Below, in pieces: positions 1 through 6,581 of a DNA stretch of 33,660 bases. The notes beneath the pieces are model-generated. The model had not been told where the DNA came from. It did not search any database and saw nothing but the letters and a program-made list of their open reading frames with translations. The DNA comes from a virus: positions 1-33,660 of the IMG/VR virus record IMGVR_UViG_3300043395_000934; one strand, written 5' to 3'. The translations under genes and the position numbers were made by a program. Position 1 is the stretch's first letter, and the number at the start of each line of letters is the position of its first letter.

Positions 1-127
1 TTCGAGATTATCAAAGGTTATGAATAGTGTAAGGTTAGATGCCTGCACTGTTGCGCCATCCTTCCACACGTTGATTGATTGTATTGCTTTCATGTTATGA
101 ACGTTCAATGATTATTGCTACTGATAC
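1..127. repeat. Terminal overlap, left copy (circular genome)
   Basis: Bases 1-127 are identical to 33534-33660. The copy contains the first 31 codons of the small tail gene whose full copy is at 33366-33626 (here 1-93, minus strand) and the last codons of the fibre gene ending at 95. When the ends are joined, the two genes follow each other with one base between stop and start, so the join restores an intact operon. The length of exactly 127 equals a k-mer size commonly used by assemblers. I therefore infer an assembly overlap of a circular or permuted molecule rather than a biological terminal repeat. Confidence 0.95.
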
Positions 128-2359
128 GATTTGTGCTGCTGTTCCTGATGCTGCATTGTTCTGCACTTGTAATGAGAGCTTATCACCTGCTGCAACAGAT
201 ACGGTGTTTGTTGTATCACTAAACGTACCTGCTGCTGCATTGGCTGCAATCGTGGTGGTGACTGATGTGTTAGCTCCGTTCTTACGCACCGTGCACACCT
301 GCGAATTATTTGCAGATTGTGTGCTGCTTGTAAGTACGTACAAACTGCGAATGGTACCGGATATTGGTACAATGATTTGCCGTGATGTTTCTGCGCTGTT
401 CGTAGTGAATGCACAGAACGAAATGTATGATGTAGTGGATGCGCCAATAGTTACAGCTACGTTATTGATCAGTGAAATTGAATCCTGCGCTGCCACAGCT
501 ACGTTGCCACTACCTAATAGTGACGTGCTATTGACTGTCTTGATGTTCGTGCCACTAACTAACTTTTCCTGTGTGCCATTGAGCTGCGTTTGAATCGCTG
601 ATGTAACGCCATCCAAATAACCAAATTCAGTATTGCTCACCGTTCCACTTCCAATCTTTGCAGCATCAATGCCTGATGGTAAATCAGATGCCGTAATATC
701 TGCACCTGCTGTGACTAATCCTTTGCTGTCGTATGTGATTTTGGTTTTTGTTGCACCTGTGATGGCTGCATTAGCTGTGACCTTTGCATCAATAGCTGTC
801 TGCTGTGCTGATGAAACAGGTTTATTTGCATCGCTGGTGTTGTCAACGTTGCTCAATCCTACATCGGATTTAGACAGCTGTTTGTTTTTCCAAAGTGATG
901 TTGCGCCATCGTAATACAACACATCATTAGCTGATGGTGATGGTACTAACACGCCATGCAATTCATTCAGCTCATATCCATTTTGTATTGCTAATACAAC
1001 ACGCCCCAAATTCGGATGCGATCGCGCAACATAACCAATGAACACGCTGTGCGCAGGTTCAGATGGTGGTGTGTTTGCTTGCATTGCACCTGCTGTTTCA
1101 CTTAACCATAACGTATCACCTGCCGTGAATGCACTTGTATCTAAATCATGCAGAGTGCCGTTCACCGCAACGTAACCATCGCTGTTGTTTGTGATGTTAG
1201 CTACCACCATTCCAATTGTTTTGGATGATGTGATTTCATCTGTTGCATCAGCCAATACAGCATTTGGGCGATTGCCTGTTGCGCCTGATAAATATACAAT
1301 TTGTCCTTTCGTTAGTGTACTACCTGTGCTATTGCGCACAATTATTTGCACTGTTTCTGCTGCATCAACTGTACCATCATCATCCGTATCATATACAGAT
1401 TTCAGCATATCCCCCACTGTCGCAGGTAGTGATGGTTTGTTCTTTATATAATCAAGCTGCGTGTTATCTGTTTGTGTCCAATCGGATTGAATCTGTGCAG
1501 CAGGAATAGTTGGTTTATTCAATATCTGCTCAACACCACTTACTGCATTCCAATCACTATTGACCTGTGCAGCAGGTATTGTCGGTGTGTTTAGCAGGTC
1601 ATCATAATCACCGGATGTTGCGACTGCTGCCAATGATGCTGTATCTGCTTTGTCATTCAGTGCATTCTGTAAATCTGTTTGATTCGTTAACGTGCCTACT
1701 ATATCACCCCATGAAACAGAGCCACCACCACCGCCTGTATTGCTGATGGTTACTGATCCATCACCATTGTCTGTGATATTGATACCTGTGCCTTCAACCA
1801 AATCCAACACGTTTTGTATAGCATTATTAACACCATTCACTTTGAATGTAATGCCTAATGCTACACCTGTACCACCACTACCACTACCACCAACAGAGTA
1901 ATCAGCAGGTATATCACACGCTGACCAATCGTACGGAAGTTCAATTGATATGGATAATTGCACACCGGTTAACGTGTGTTTGTATTCCTCAATCAATGGC
2001 TGAATAGTTGGTTGTGTTGCTAATCCTGATTCCACACCAAACAATGTGCGACCAACAGCTATTTCAGTGATTAGGTCTTGCGCTAACCTGATGCAATCAG
2101 ATAATGATTCACGCTGGTATTCTGCTTTGGTTTCTTTATCGCGTGGCAAATCCATGAACAGGACTTCAAATCCAAATTGCATTGCGCCTTGCACAGGTGT
2201 GATGTTACCCGGTGCGACATGCATGTATGGATATTCACCATCCAAATCCAAATCAGCCAAGTCAATTTGACCATGCGTGAATTTGCGTATCAGGTAATGA
2301 CCATCGGCAAATGCTTTGAACCGATCAATCAGTGTATTGTATGAATAATTATATGCCAT
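95..2359 (-). CDS. Tail terminator-like domain fused to a tail fibre
   Basis: This 754-residue protein has three parts. Residues 1 to about 150 look like the tail-terminator-type domain of Bacteroidota siphoviruses, a compact alpha/beta domain usually encoded as a separate protein. Glycine-rich linkers near residues 157-165 and 208-214 lead into a fibre. The fibre carries repeats of the type D-W...I-x-N-K-P-x-I/L-P (roughly residues 240-315), then beta-rich modules. It ends in a 130-residue domain containing R-K-N-G and A-G-D motifs, as seen in receptor-binding fibre heads. The next gene starts one base after its stop, across the circle junction. The role is inferred: capping the tail tube or binding the host surface. 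The fusion could instead be an N-terminal attachment domain. Confidence 0.7.
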   Translation of the reverse strand: MAYNYSYNTLIDRFKAFADGHYLIRKFTHGQIDLADLDLDGEYPYMHVAPGNITPVQGAMQFGFEVLFMDLPRDKETKAEYQRESLSDCIRLAQDLITEIAVGRTLFGVESGLATQPTIQPLIEEYKHTLTGVQLSISIELPYDWSACDIPADYSVGGSGSGGTGVALGITFKVNGVNNAIQNVLDLVEGTGINITDNGDGSVTISNTGGGGGSVSWGDIVGTLTNQTDLQNALNDKADTASLAAVATSGDYDDLLNTPTIPAAQVNSDWNAVSGVEQILNKPTIPAAQIQSDWTQTDNTQLDYIKNKPSLPATVGDMLKSVYDTDDDGTVDAAETVQIIVRNSTGSTLTKGQIVYLSGATGNRPNAVLADATDEITSSKTIGMVVANITNNSDGYVAVNGTLHDLDTSAFTAGDTLWLSETAGAMQANTPPSEPAHSVFIGYVARSHPNLGRVVLAIQNGYELNELHGVLVPSPSANDVLYYDGATSLWKNKQLSKSDVGLSNVDNTSDANKPVSSAQQTAIDAKVTANAAITGATKTKITYDSKGLVTAGADITASDLPSGIDAAKIGSGTVSNTEFGYLDGVTSAIQTQLNGTQEKLVSGTNIKTVNSTSLLGSGNVAVAAQDSISLINNVAVTIGASTTSYISFCAFTTNSAETSRQIIVPISGTIRSLYVLTSSTQSANNSQVCTVRKNGANTSVTTTIAANAAAGTFSDTTNTVSVAAGDKLSLQVQNNAASGTAAQIVSVAIIIERS

Positions 2360-2546
2360 GTCTCATTCTGTCGTATTGTTGTCGTTCCACTGCTGCGTAA
2401 TCCATCATATATGTTAGGTGCGTGAATACTTCATAACACCTGCGATCTAATACCATGTCGAATTTGGTGATATCTCTACCTGCCAAACTTTCGATAATAT
2501 GAAACCAACCCCATCTGCCTAATCCATCAGGTGTGCTGTTGCTCAC
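2349..2546 (-). CDS. Tail assembly chaperone, downstream (frameshift) part
   Basis: This 65-residue ORF has only a GTG start, overlapping the stop of the upstream gene (GTGA). It contains a G-R-W-G-W-F...L-A-G-R-D-I-T-K-F-D motif typical of a small ORF next to tail genes in Bacteroidota phages. It lies in the -1 frame relative to the upstream gene. That frame stays open back to a run of nine T at 2635-2643, with no ATG, GTG or TTG codon in between. Translation as the end of a roughly 261-residue -1 frameshift product, like lambda G/GT, is therefore plausible. Re-initiation at the GTG is the alternative. The function is inferred from this arrangement. Confidence 0.6.
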   Translation of the reverse strand: MSNSTPDGLGRWGWFHIIESLAGRDITKFDMVLDRRCYEVFTHLTYMMDYAAVERQQYDRMRHGI

Positions 2547-3133
2547 TTCATCGTGTTCAATTCCTTCCTCATCGCCTGTTGCTGCACCGCCAAAAATTCG
2601 GGGATAGCTGCTAATAGTTTGCTTTCGATAGCTGAAAAAAAAACAAGCATTCCATATACAGCATCCATATCTATCTGATATAACAGGTGTTCGTATTTGT
2701 GTACACGATCGCTGTTATATGCTTCTAATTCGTAATAGTCACCTGCCTGATATGCTATTGGTCTATACAACACGCCCATCATTTTAATGATGCTTTCGTG
2801 ATTGAGTTCATTGCCTTTGTAACAGTCCTGCGCATAGGTATCCAAATCAATATATTCTGCTAACGTCATGCTGGTCAAATCAGGAATGAATCCCAATTCA
2901 CCATCAGCTAACTTGATGCGCTTTTGCAGCTTGCCTGTGCCTAATGTTAATGCTAATTCAAACACGTTGATTATTTCACGCACCACATCCATTTTGAATG
3001 CTTCAATCACCACACGTGATTTGCCTGTAATCACACGCACCTTTTCCACATCATCTTTGCTCTCGTAATAGTCAACGTATTGACGCAACGTGATTGCACC
3101 TTGTGACTGTGGTATTTCTATGCGAATTGCCAT
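2543..3133 (-). CDS. Probable tail assembly chaperone, upstream part
   Basis: This 196-residue protein is best started at ATG 3133 (M-A-I-R-I-E-I-P). An in-frame extension to 3202 would overlap the previous gene. The middle contains M-T-L-A-E-Y-I-D-L-D and G-V-L-Y-R-P-I-A-Y, a pattern seen in Bacteroidota phage proteins encoded beside tail genes. The C-terminal part includes L-V-F-F at the slippery run. The gene lies between the small terminase and the fibre gene, and its stop overlaps the next ORF. No catalytic residues are visible. The chaperone role rests on the two-ORF frameshift layout. The tape measure gene is not adjacent, which is unusual for G/GT. Confidence 0.6.
   Translation of the reverse strand: MAIRIEIPQSQGAITLRQYVDYYESKDDVEKVRVITGKSRVVIEAFKMDVVREIINVFELALTLGTGKLQKRIKLADGELGFIPDLTSMTLAEYIDLDTYAQDCYKGNELNHESIIKMMGVLYRPIAYQAGDYYELEAYNSDRVHKYEHLLYQIDMDAVYGMLVFFSAIESKLLAAIPEFLAVQQQAMRKELNTMK
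2635..2643 (-). promoter_or_regulatory. Candidate -1 ribosomal frameshift slippery site
   Basis: Read on the minus strand, nine T follow a G inside the upstream chaperone gene, giving codons GTT TTT TTT TCA and thus an in-frame T-TTT-TTT heptamer. Slippage by -1 continues as TTC AGC TAT and reads without a stop into the ORF ending at 2349. The zero frame ends at 2543. Confidence 0.5.
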
Positions 3134-3155
3134 CTGTTGTATTGTAGAATTAGAC

Positions 3156-3440
3156 CTATAAATTTCCGTGCATTTGAATGATGACAGGTTCTTTTGCATC
3201 ACCGCTGTGTGTAATGCGTGCCTGTTTTGGTTTGAAGAATTCCAACATGGTCATGTAATACTTCATGTATTCTTCATCATCCATACGTGCCAATATCTGC
3301 ATTGCACGTTCTGCACCTTGCGTGACAACGTAATTACCTAACTGATCCCACAGCTTTACTTTTTCACTTACTGCGCCTTTGGGTTTTAATCCACCATGAC
3401 CGGGTAATAGATGCCCTTTTTCATTTCGTGTTTTTTCCAT
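3156..3440 (-). CDS. Probable terminase small subunit
   Basis: This 94-residue protein starts at ATG 3440. A TTG at 3449 is possible but would add only three residues. It begins with a basic, glycine-rich stretch (G-H-G-G-L-K-P-K-G-A), followed by W-D-Q-L-G-N-Y and M-L-E-F-F-K-P-K-Q-A-R. This is the pattern of short small-terminase or DUF5681-type DNA-packaging proteins in Bacteroidota phages, although they are usually longer. It would bind phage DNA and present it to the large terminase, which here lies far away on the other strand. The gene follows a terminator and starts a new run of minus-strand genes. The assignment is inferred from motif and position. Confidence 0.5.
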   Translation of the reverse strand: MEKTRNEKGHLLPGHGGLKPKGAVSEKVKLWDQLGNYVVTQGAERAMQILARMDDEEYMKYYMTMLEFFKPKQARITHSGDAKEPVIIQMHGNL

Positions 3441-3462
3441 ATCTACCAATAAGATATTGTTT

Positions 3463-3470
3463 TATATTTG
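3463..3470 (+). promoter_or_regulatory. TAnnTTTG box with no gene downstream
   Basis: TATATTTG matches the Bacteroidota -7 element on the plus strand. No plus-strand gene follows. About 45 bases downstream is a hairpin with a plus-strand T-run, so a short RNA of roughly 60 nt would result. No good -33 TTTG is seen at the expected distance, which lowers confidence. A 6-bp inverted repeat ATATCT/AGATAT (3438-3456) lies just upstream, over the start of the small terminase gene. Confidence 0.3.
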
Positions 3471-3512
3471 CACAGAGCCACTCCCAAAATTCAATTTTTT
3501 GGAAAATAAATT

Positions 3513-3537
3513 ATCCTGCAAACGTGCAGGATTTTTT
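3513..3537 (+). terminator. Intrinsic terminator, possibly bidirectional
   Basis: A perfect 8-bp stem ATCCTGCA/TGCAGGAT has a 4-base loop AACG and is followed on the plus strand by a T-run. On the minus strand it lies directly after the stop of the 44-residue gene and is followed by AATTTATTTT. It probably ends the sigma-factor operon. Confidence 0.7.
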
Positions 3538-3670
3538 ATTTGTATTGCACTTCACATACAGCATAACGCTGTGCTGCTTCCGGATATTCAGCTAACATTT
3601 TTGCATCGCTCATGCATCGCGCTAAAAAATCCGCTTTGCTTTCTTGTTCTGTTGGTTCGGGTAATGGCAT
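3536..3670 (-). CDS. Small conserved phage protein (44 aa)
   Basis: This short ORF starts at ATG 3670 and ends with TAA at 3536, just before the terminator hairpin. The sequence contains F-L-A-R-C-M-S-D, then E-Y-P-E-A-A-Q-R-Y-A-V-C. This R-C-M-S-D...Q-R-x-A-V-C pattern recurs as a small domain in phage proteins, sometimes attached to prohead protease or portal proteins, and its role is unknown. The start is two bases from the stop of the preceding gene, consistent with translational coupling. Its codons fit the neighbouring genes. The pattern and position make it likely to be real despite its size. I cannot assign a function. Confidence 0.65.
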   Translation of the reverse strand: MPLPEPTEQESKADFLARCMSDAKMLAEYPEAAQRYAVCEVQYK

Positions 3671-3671
3671 G

Positions 3672-4190
3672 TTATTTTTTTTGTTGATTGATTAACGTGT
3701 GCATTTGCTGCTCTAATTCATGTCCTTCTGATTTCAGCAGGTTAGGATTGTATATATCGCCTAACTGTTTCTTCAATTCAGCAATTAAATCTTTGATGCA
3801 TGAACCACACTGGCTAACCTGTTCAGGTTTGTTTGTTATACGTGATTTCCAATTAAACAGCGTGCGTAATTGGTCGGCATCCAATTTGGTTTTGCCATCT
3901 ATTGATTTGACAAAATTTGTCAATTGCTCTACTTCATGTGCAGTGAAATTTTCAGCTGACCATTTGTGCGCAGGACATGATGCGAAACGCAATTTCGTTT
4001 TGATGCGCATTACACATCCGCACAATTGTATCTTTTCTTTATAGTGCTTCTTTGTGTTTTCTTCTAATTCCACATACTGACCAATGACAGGTGTGCCACA
4101 TGTGCCGAATGTAGTGTTATAGAATTTGCATGATTGACAAATGGCGAAGCGTTCACTGCGAATCTTCGGAAGGACGTTGAAATTTAGCAT
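3672..4190 (-). CDS. Zinc-binding protein of unknown function
   Basis: This 172-residue protein has an N-terminal cysteine cluster: C-Q-S-C-K-F-Y...F-G-T-C-G-T-P, then L-C-G-C-V-M-R-I-K-T-K, then C-P-A-H-K-W (about residues 18-77). The layout suggests one or two zinc sites. A second C-x-x-C (C-G-S-C) lies near residue 128, in a helical C-terminal half. Proteins with the pattern C-G-C...K-T-K...C-P...K-W are common in Bacteroidota phages, but I know of no established role. The start overlaps the sigma-factor gene by 38 bases, so the two are probably co-translated. A nucleic-acid-binding or transcription partner role for the sigma factor is possible but is inference only. Confidence 0.6.
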   Translation of the reverse strand: MLNFNVLPKIRSERFAICQSCKFYNTTFGTCGTPVIGQYVELEENTKKHYKEKIQLCGCVMRIKTKLRFASCPAHKWSAENFTAHEVEQLTNFVKSIDGKTKLDADQLRTLFNWKSRITNKPEQVSQCGSCIKDLIAELKKQLGDIYNPNLLKSEGHELEQQMHTLINQQKK

Positions 4191-4683
4191 TTTTCCTGAT
4201 GCGATTTAGTGCGTTGTTGACTGCTTTGTATAGATACATAACAGGTATTCCTGTGTGCTTGCTTAATTCGTGATAACTGAAATCCGGCTGTGAGTATAAA
4301 CGCAAAAGTATAGCATCGTGTTCATTCATTCGCAAGATGTAGCTGTACAGATATTCACCATCTATGCGCGGACCATCAAATACATCATCCGATTTTTGAT
4401 CATCCACATCACCAGCATCAATGCGCTGTTGGTATTTGCGAAACAATACGTGATAATCGCTTGTATTGCTATGGTATGACAGCCACATTGCCCTGCACAC
4501 ATATGCATTCAGCTTACCATTGCACGCACGCTGCGTGATTTCATCATCTGCGCGATCTAATAGCCGGGCAATTACCGTGTGCAACAGGTCATCAGCTTTG
4601 TTTTTATCGCGCGTGATACCTACTGCTTTCTTTTTCCATGCATCGTAATACCTTGATATTTCGTGACTTACACAATCTTGCAT
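4153..4683 (-). CDS. RNA polymerase sigma factor, ECF-like
   Basis: This 176-residue protein has the two-domain plan of an ECF sigma factor. A region-2-like helix block with A-D-D-L-L-H-T-V-I-A-R-L-L occupies about residues 12-60. A region-4 helix-turn-helix sits near residues 118-165, with D-A-I-L-L-R-L-Y...S-Y-H-E-L-S-K-H-T-G-I-P. Region 2 is divergent. It is the first gene of the minus-strand run leading into the structural genes and is divergent from the early promoter at 4.73 kb. Host-type TAnnTTTG boxes are largely absent between minus-strand genes. A role in switching host RNA polymerase to late promoters is therefore attractive but inferred. A non-sigma helix-turn-helix regulator is the alternative. 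Confidence 0.7.
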   Translation of the reverse strand: MQDCVSHEISRYYDAWKKKAVGITRDKNKADDLLHTVIARLLDRADDEITQRACNGKLNAYVCRAMWLSYHSNTSDYHVLFRKYQQRIDAGDVDDQKSDDVFDGPRIDGEYLYSYILRMNEHDAILLRLYSQPDFSYHELSKHTGIPVMYLYKAVNNALNRIRKNAKFQRPSEDSQ

Positions 4684-4701
4684 ATTTTTTTATGAAAAAA
4701 C

Positions 4702-4733
4702 TTGCACTATCCAATTGTTTGTTTATACATTTG
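4702..4733 (+). promoter_or_regulatory. Bacteroidota-type early promoter
   Basis: TTG at 4702-4704 is separated by 21 bases from TACATTTG at 4726-4733, close to the Bacteroidota -33/-7 arrangement. It precedes the first plus-strand gene at 4759 and probably drives the early operon to about 7.05 kb. Confidence 0.65.
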
Positions 4734-4758
4734 CCCCATAACAAAAAACCAAAATACA

Positions 4759-4956
4759 ATGTACACAATTACAATTACAAACATGATGGCTGCAACAGTG
4801 CAATCTTTTGAATTTACTAACTACCACATTGCTGAACAAACATACCGCCAGTTATGTGATCAGAAAAATTTGGAAATCACCGAAGAAGCGGATGTGTTAT
4901 ACACCGCAGGTGGCATTGGTCACGATTACCGCATTGAATTGACAGTAAATAATTAA
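4759..4956 (+). CDS. Hypothetical small protein
   Basis: This 65-residue protein starts at ATG 4759, just downstream of the promoter box. An upstream in-frame TTG at 4702 lies inside the promoter and is rejected. The sequence begins M-Y-T-I-T-I-T-N and has an alternating strand-helix-strand look, acidic in the middle (I-T-E-E-A-D). No known domain or membrane segment is recognised. It is the first gene of the early plus-strand operon. That position in phages often encodes small host-interaction proteins, but nothing in the sequence shows this. Confidence 0.6.
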   Translation: MYTITITNMMAATVQSFEFTNYHIAEQTYRQLCDQKNLEITEEADVLYTAGGIGHDYRIELTVNN

Positions 4957-4978
4957 TCACACATAAACACATAAACAA

Positions 4979-5236
4979 ATGGACATTTTGAAAATCGAAA
5001 AGAAGCCACACAGCACCATGATGGAATTCAATGGCACAATTGAATTGGATAAGCTGTACACTTTTGTATTACAACGCACGCAGGCATCTGATGGTGAGAT
5101 CACGTATGAATGTTTTGTGCGTGGTGTTTATGAAGATGGTGAATTACATCAGGCAGCTACCATCAAAGATGATGTGCGATGGATGGTAGAACACACAGTC
5201 GAAGCATACGCAGCGAAAATGGGTATCAATAACTAA
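4979..5236 (+). CDS. Hypothetical protein
   Basis: This 85-residue acidic protein starts at ATG 4979 after an A-rich leader without a Shine-Dalgarno sequence, as is usual in Bacteroidota. It reads as beta strands (M-M-E-F-N-G-T-I-E-L; Y-E-C-F-V-R-G-V-Y) followed by a C-terminal helix (R-W-M-V-E-H-T-V-E-A-Y). No domain is recognised. It is 22 bases downstream of the previous gene in the same orientation, so they are likely co-transcribed. Confidence 0.6.
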   Translation: MDILKIEKKPHSTMMEFNGTIELDKLYTFVLQRTQASDGEITYECFVRGVYEDGELHQAATIKDDVRWMVEHTVEAYAAKMGINN

Positions 5237-5246
5237 TACAATTGCC

Positions 5247-5516
5247 ATGAATGAAATTAACGCAATAGATCAGGTATTCTTTTTACGCATGGTGCATTTC
5301 ATATACGACAATCAGGGTGGCGAAATACATGACGGCACGCATTGGTATCACATCAACGTGTTATTTGATGGTCAATCACTGCGCAAATTGTCCATACATG
5401 TACGCACTGATGCTGGTGATATACCATTCAGCAAATCATTAGTGGCATCAATCGTTTCAAATTACAATCAAAAATATGGCAACAAAACAGAACGCCAAAA
5501 CATTGGTATTTTCTGA
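5247..5516 (+). CDS. Hypothetical protein
   Basis: This 89-residue protein starts at ATG 5247, ten bases after the previous stop. It contains G-G-E-I-H-D-G-T-H-W-Y-H-I-N-V-L-F, a strand-rich stretch, and ends in a basic tail. No family is recognised. Its 3' end overlaps the start of the XRE-like gene by 41 bases in another frame, indicating tight packing and probably coupled translation. Confidence 0.55.
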   Translation: MNEINAIDQVFFLRMVHFIYDNQGGEIHDGTHWYHINVLFDGQSLRKLSIHVRTDAGDIPFSKSLVASIVSNYNQKYGNKTERQNIGIF

Positions 5517-5724
5517 TTTAATCACAGACAAATGTGGAAGCATTGCAGCATTCGTACGTATGATGCATGCACGTGGCTATGCGTGTACGTATAGGAACGT
5601 AATGAACTGGTGTTCCAATCCGGGTGCAATCAAATTATCAAAGTTGAATCAGATATGCACCGTACTAAAATGCGATCCGCGCGAAATCATAAACACAACA
5701 CAACACAATTATGAATTTGAATGA
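5476..5724 (+). CDS. XRE-type helix-turn-helix regulator
   Basis: This 82-residue protein starts at ATG 5476. Helices fit a Cro/CI-like fold: G-S-I-A-A-F-V-R-M-M-H-A-R-G, then the probable recognition region T-Y-R-N-V-M-N-W, then I-K-L-S-K-L-N-Q-I-C-T-V-L-K-C-D-P-R-E-I. The last stretch is the characteristic end of XRE domains. It is a single-domain protein with no protease or oligomerisation part, so it resembles Cro more than a full lysogeny repressor. It is placed in the early operon upstream of the nuclease and replication genes. Its targets are unknown. The palindrome at 8765-8783 is one candidate operator. Confidence 0.65.
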   Translation: MATKQNAKTLVFSDLITDKCGSIAAFVRMMHARGYACTYRNVMNWCSNPGAIKLSKLNQICTVLKCDPREIINTTQHNYEFE

Positions 5725-6223
5725 GCAAAAAGCGTATATCATCAACAATTTCGGAAGTGCATCCATCCAAGACATCGCACGACGAACAGGAAGCACATAC
5801 AATTTTGTGTACAGAACAGCACTTGAATACTATGTCAATAGACGAGATGAATGGCGATCTAATCAGAATGCGCAGAATGGTGGTGTACATGGGCAAATAC
5901 AACAGCAACAATTGGTGGTGGATGAGAAGAATGGAAAAGCTGCACGCGCAGTTAAACCACAGCCAAAAAAATACTATCCAAACCACTACATGATTCATAT
6001 GTGGGCAGGATGTGAACGTTCATTCGTGATCAAGTGCAGCGATGACTATGAACCTGATGAGCTTTACCCGGTGATGGATGAACCTATTGACATGCGCATC
6101 GCACGCATTAGCATGTGGGAAATTGAACAAATGGAATTGGGCGTGTATAGCATGATGAATTCGGTAGATGTGAAACGTGATTTGAAAAACCTATGCAAAA
6201 AAATAATCAATGAAATTCGATGA
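5711..6223 (+). CDS. Putative DNA-binding protein with N-terminal HTH
   Basis: This 170-residue protein starts at ATG 5711. Residues 5-45 form a likely helix-turn-helix (I-Q-D-I-A-R-R-T-G-S-T-Y-N-F-V-Y-R). Residues 50-85 form a Gln/Asn-rich, basic low-complexity linker. The C-terminal half holds Y-M-I-H-M-W-A-G-C-E-R-S-F-V-I-K-C and ends in charged helices. It overlaps the XRE gene by 14 bases and the nuclease gene by 14 bases. No known family is recognised. A DNA-binding role is suggested by the N-terminus only. The linker region is also open in another frame (5721-5993), which may encode a separate small protein. Confidence 0.6.
   Translation: MNLNEQKAYIINNFGSASIQDIARRTGSTYNFVYRTALEYYVNRRDEWRSNQNAQNGGVHGQIQQQQLVVDEKNGKAARAVKPQPKKYYPNHYMIHMWAGCERSFVIKCSDDYEPDELYPVMDEPIDMRIARISMWEIEQMELGVYSMMNSVDVKRDLKNLCKKIINEIR
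5832..5993 (+). CDS. Candidate overprinted small ORF
   Basis: This ORF of 53 residues lies entirely inside the previous gene in another frame. It starts at ATG 5832; a longer version from ATG 5721 would overlap the XRE stop as ATGA. The translation has structured-looking content (M-S-I-D-E-M-N-G-D-L-I-R-M-R-R-M...N-N-W-W-W-M-R-R-M), whereas the host frame here encodes a low-complexity linker. That contrast is the only support. It may be a chance open frame. Confidence 0.2.
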   Translation: MSIDEMNGDLIRMRRMVVYMGKYNSNNWWWMRRMEKLHAQLNHSQKNTIQTTT

Positions 6224-6569
6224 GAGTAAAACGCAGCAGGCGTGCATCAAGTGGTTCAGGTATCACTTTACCAAACATGTGATATGCAGCATTCCAAATG
6301 GTGCAGTATTATCAGGTGACAAAATGCAACGCATCAGGCAGTGGAAACGGCTGCAATCGGAAGGTGCATTACCCGGAATGCCTGATGTATTCATTGCGAT
6401 GGCTAACGACAAATGCAATGGACTATTCATTGAATTCAAAAGCGAAAAAGGCAAGCTAACAGAAACACAAAAAGCAATACACGCACTGCTAATCAACGCT
6501 GGCTACTGCGTGAAAATTTGCAGGACATTAGATGAATTCATTTCTATTATCAAAACGTATAACATATAA
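6210..6569 (+). CDS. VRR-NUC domain nuclease
   Basis: This 119-residue protein is essentially one VRR-NUC domain of the PD-(D/E)XK nuclease superfamily. Visible signatures are E5 with Q9 (E-S-K-T-Q-Q), G-M-P-D at 56-59, E75-x-K77 (F-I-E-F-K-S-E-K-G), and Q87 in T-E-T-Q-K-A-I, followed by G-Y-C-V-K-I. The catalytic D59, E75 and K77 are all present. Stand-alone viral versions are thought to act on branched or flapped DNA, like Holliday-junction resolvases. It lies in the early operon next to replication genes and would suit processing of recombination or replication intermediates before packaging. Confidence 0.85.
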   Translation: MKFDESKTQQACIKWFRYHFTKHVICSIPNGAVLSGDKMQRIRQWKRLQSEGALPGMPDVFIAMANDKCNGLFIEFKSEKGKLTETQKAIHALLINAGYCVKICRTLDEFISIIKTYNI

Positions 6570-6581
6570 AACCAAAAGCAA

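Noticed and set aside
1-127. Biological direct terminal repeat of 127 bp
   Set aside because: The exact length matches a common assembler k-mer and the repeat lies inside a coding operon that is intact when circularised. Assembly overlap is the simpler explanation.
75-593. Plus-strand open frame over the fibre gene
   Set aside because: It is an antisense shadow of the fibre C-terminus and shares the terminal overlap; there is no promoter or family pattern.
5721-5993. Full 90-codon version of the inner frame as the main gene here
   Set aside because: Its first 37 codons look non-native, and the other frame has a convincing helix-turn-helix N-terminus and continues to 6223. Only the inner part from 5832 is kept, as a low-confidence candidate.
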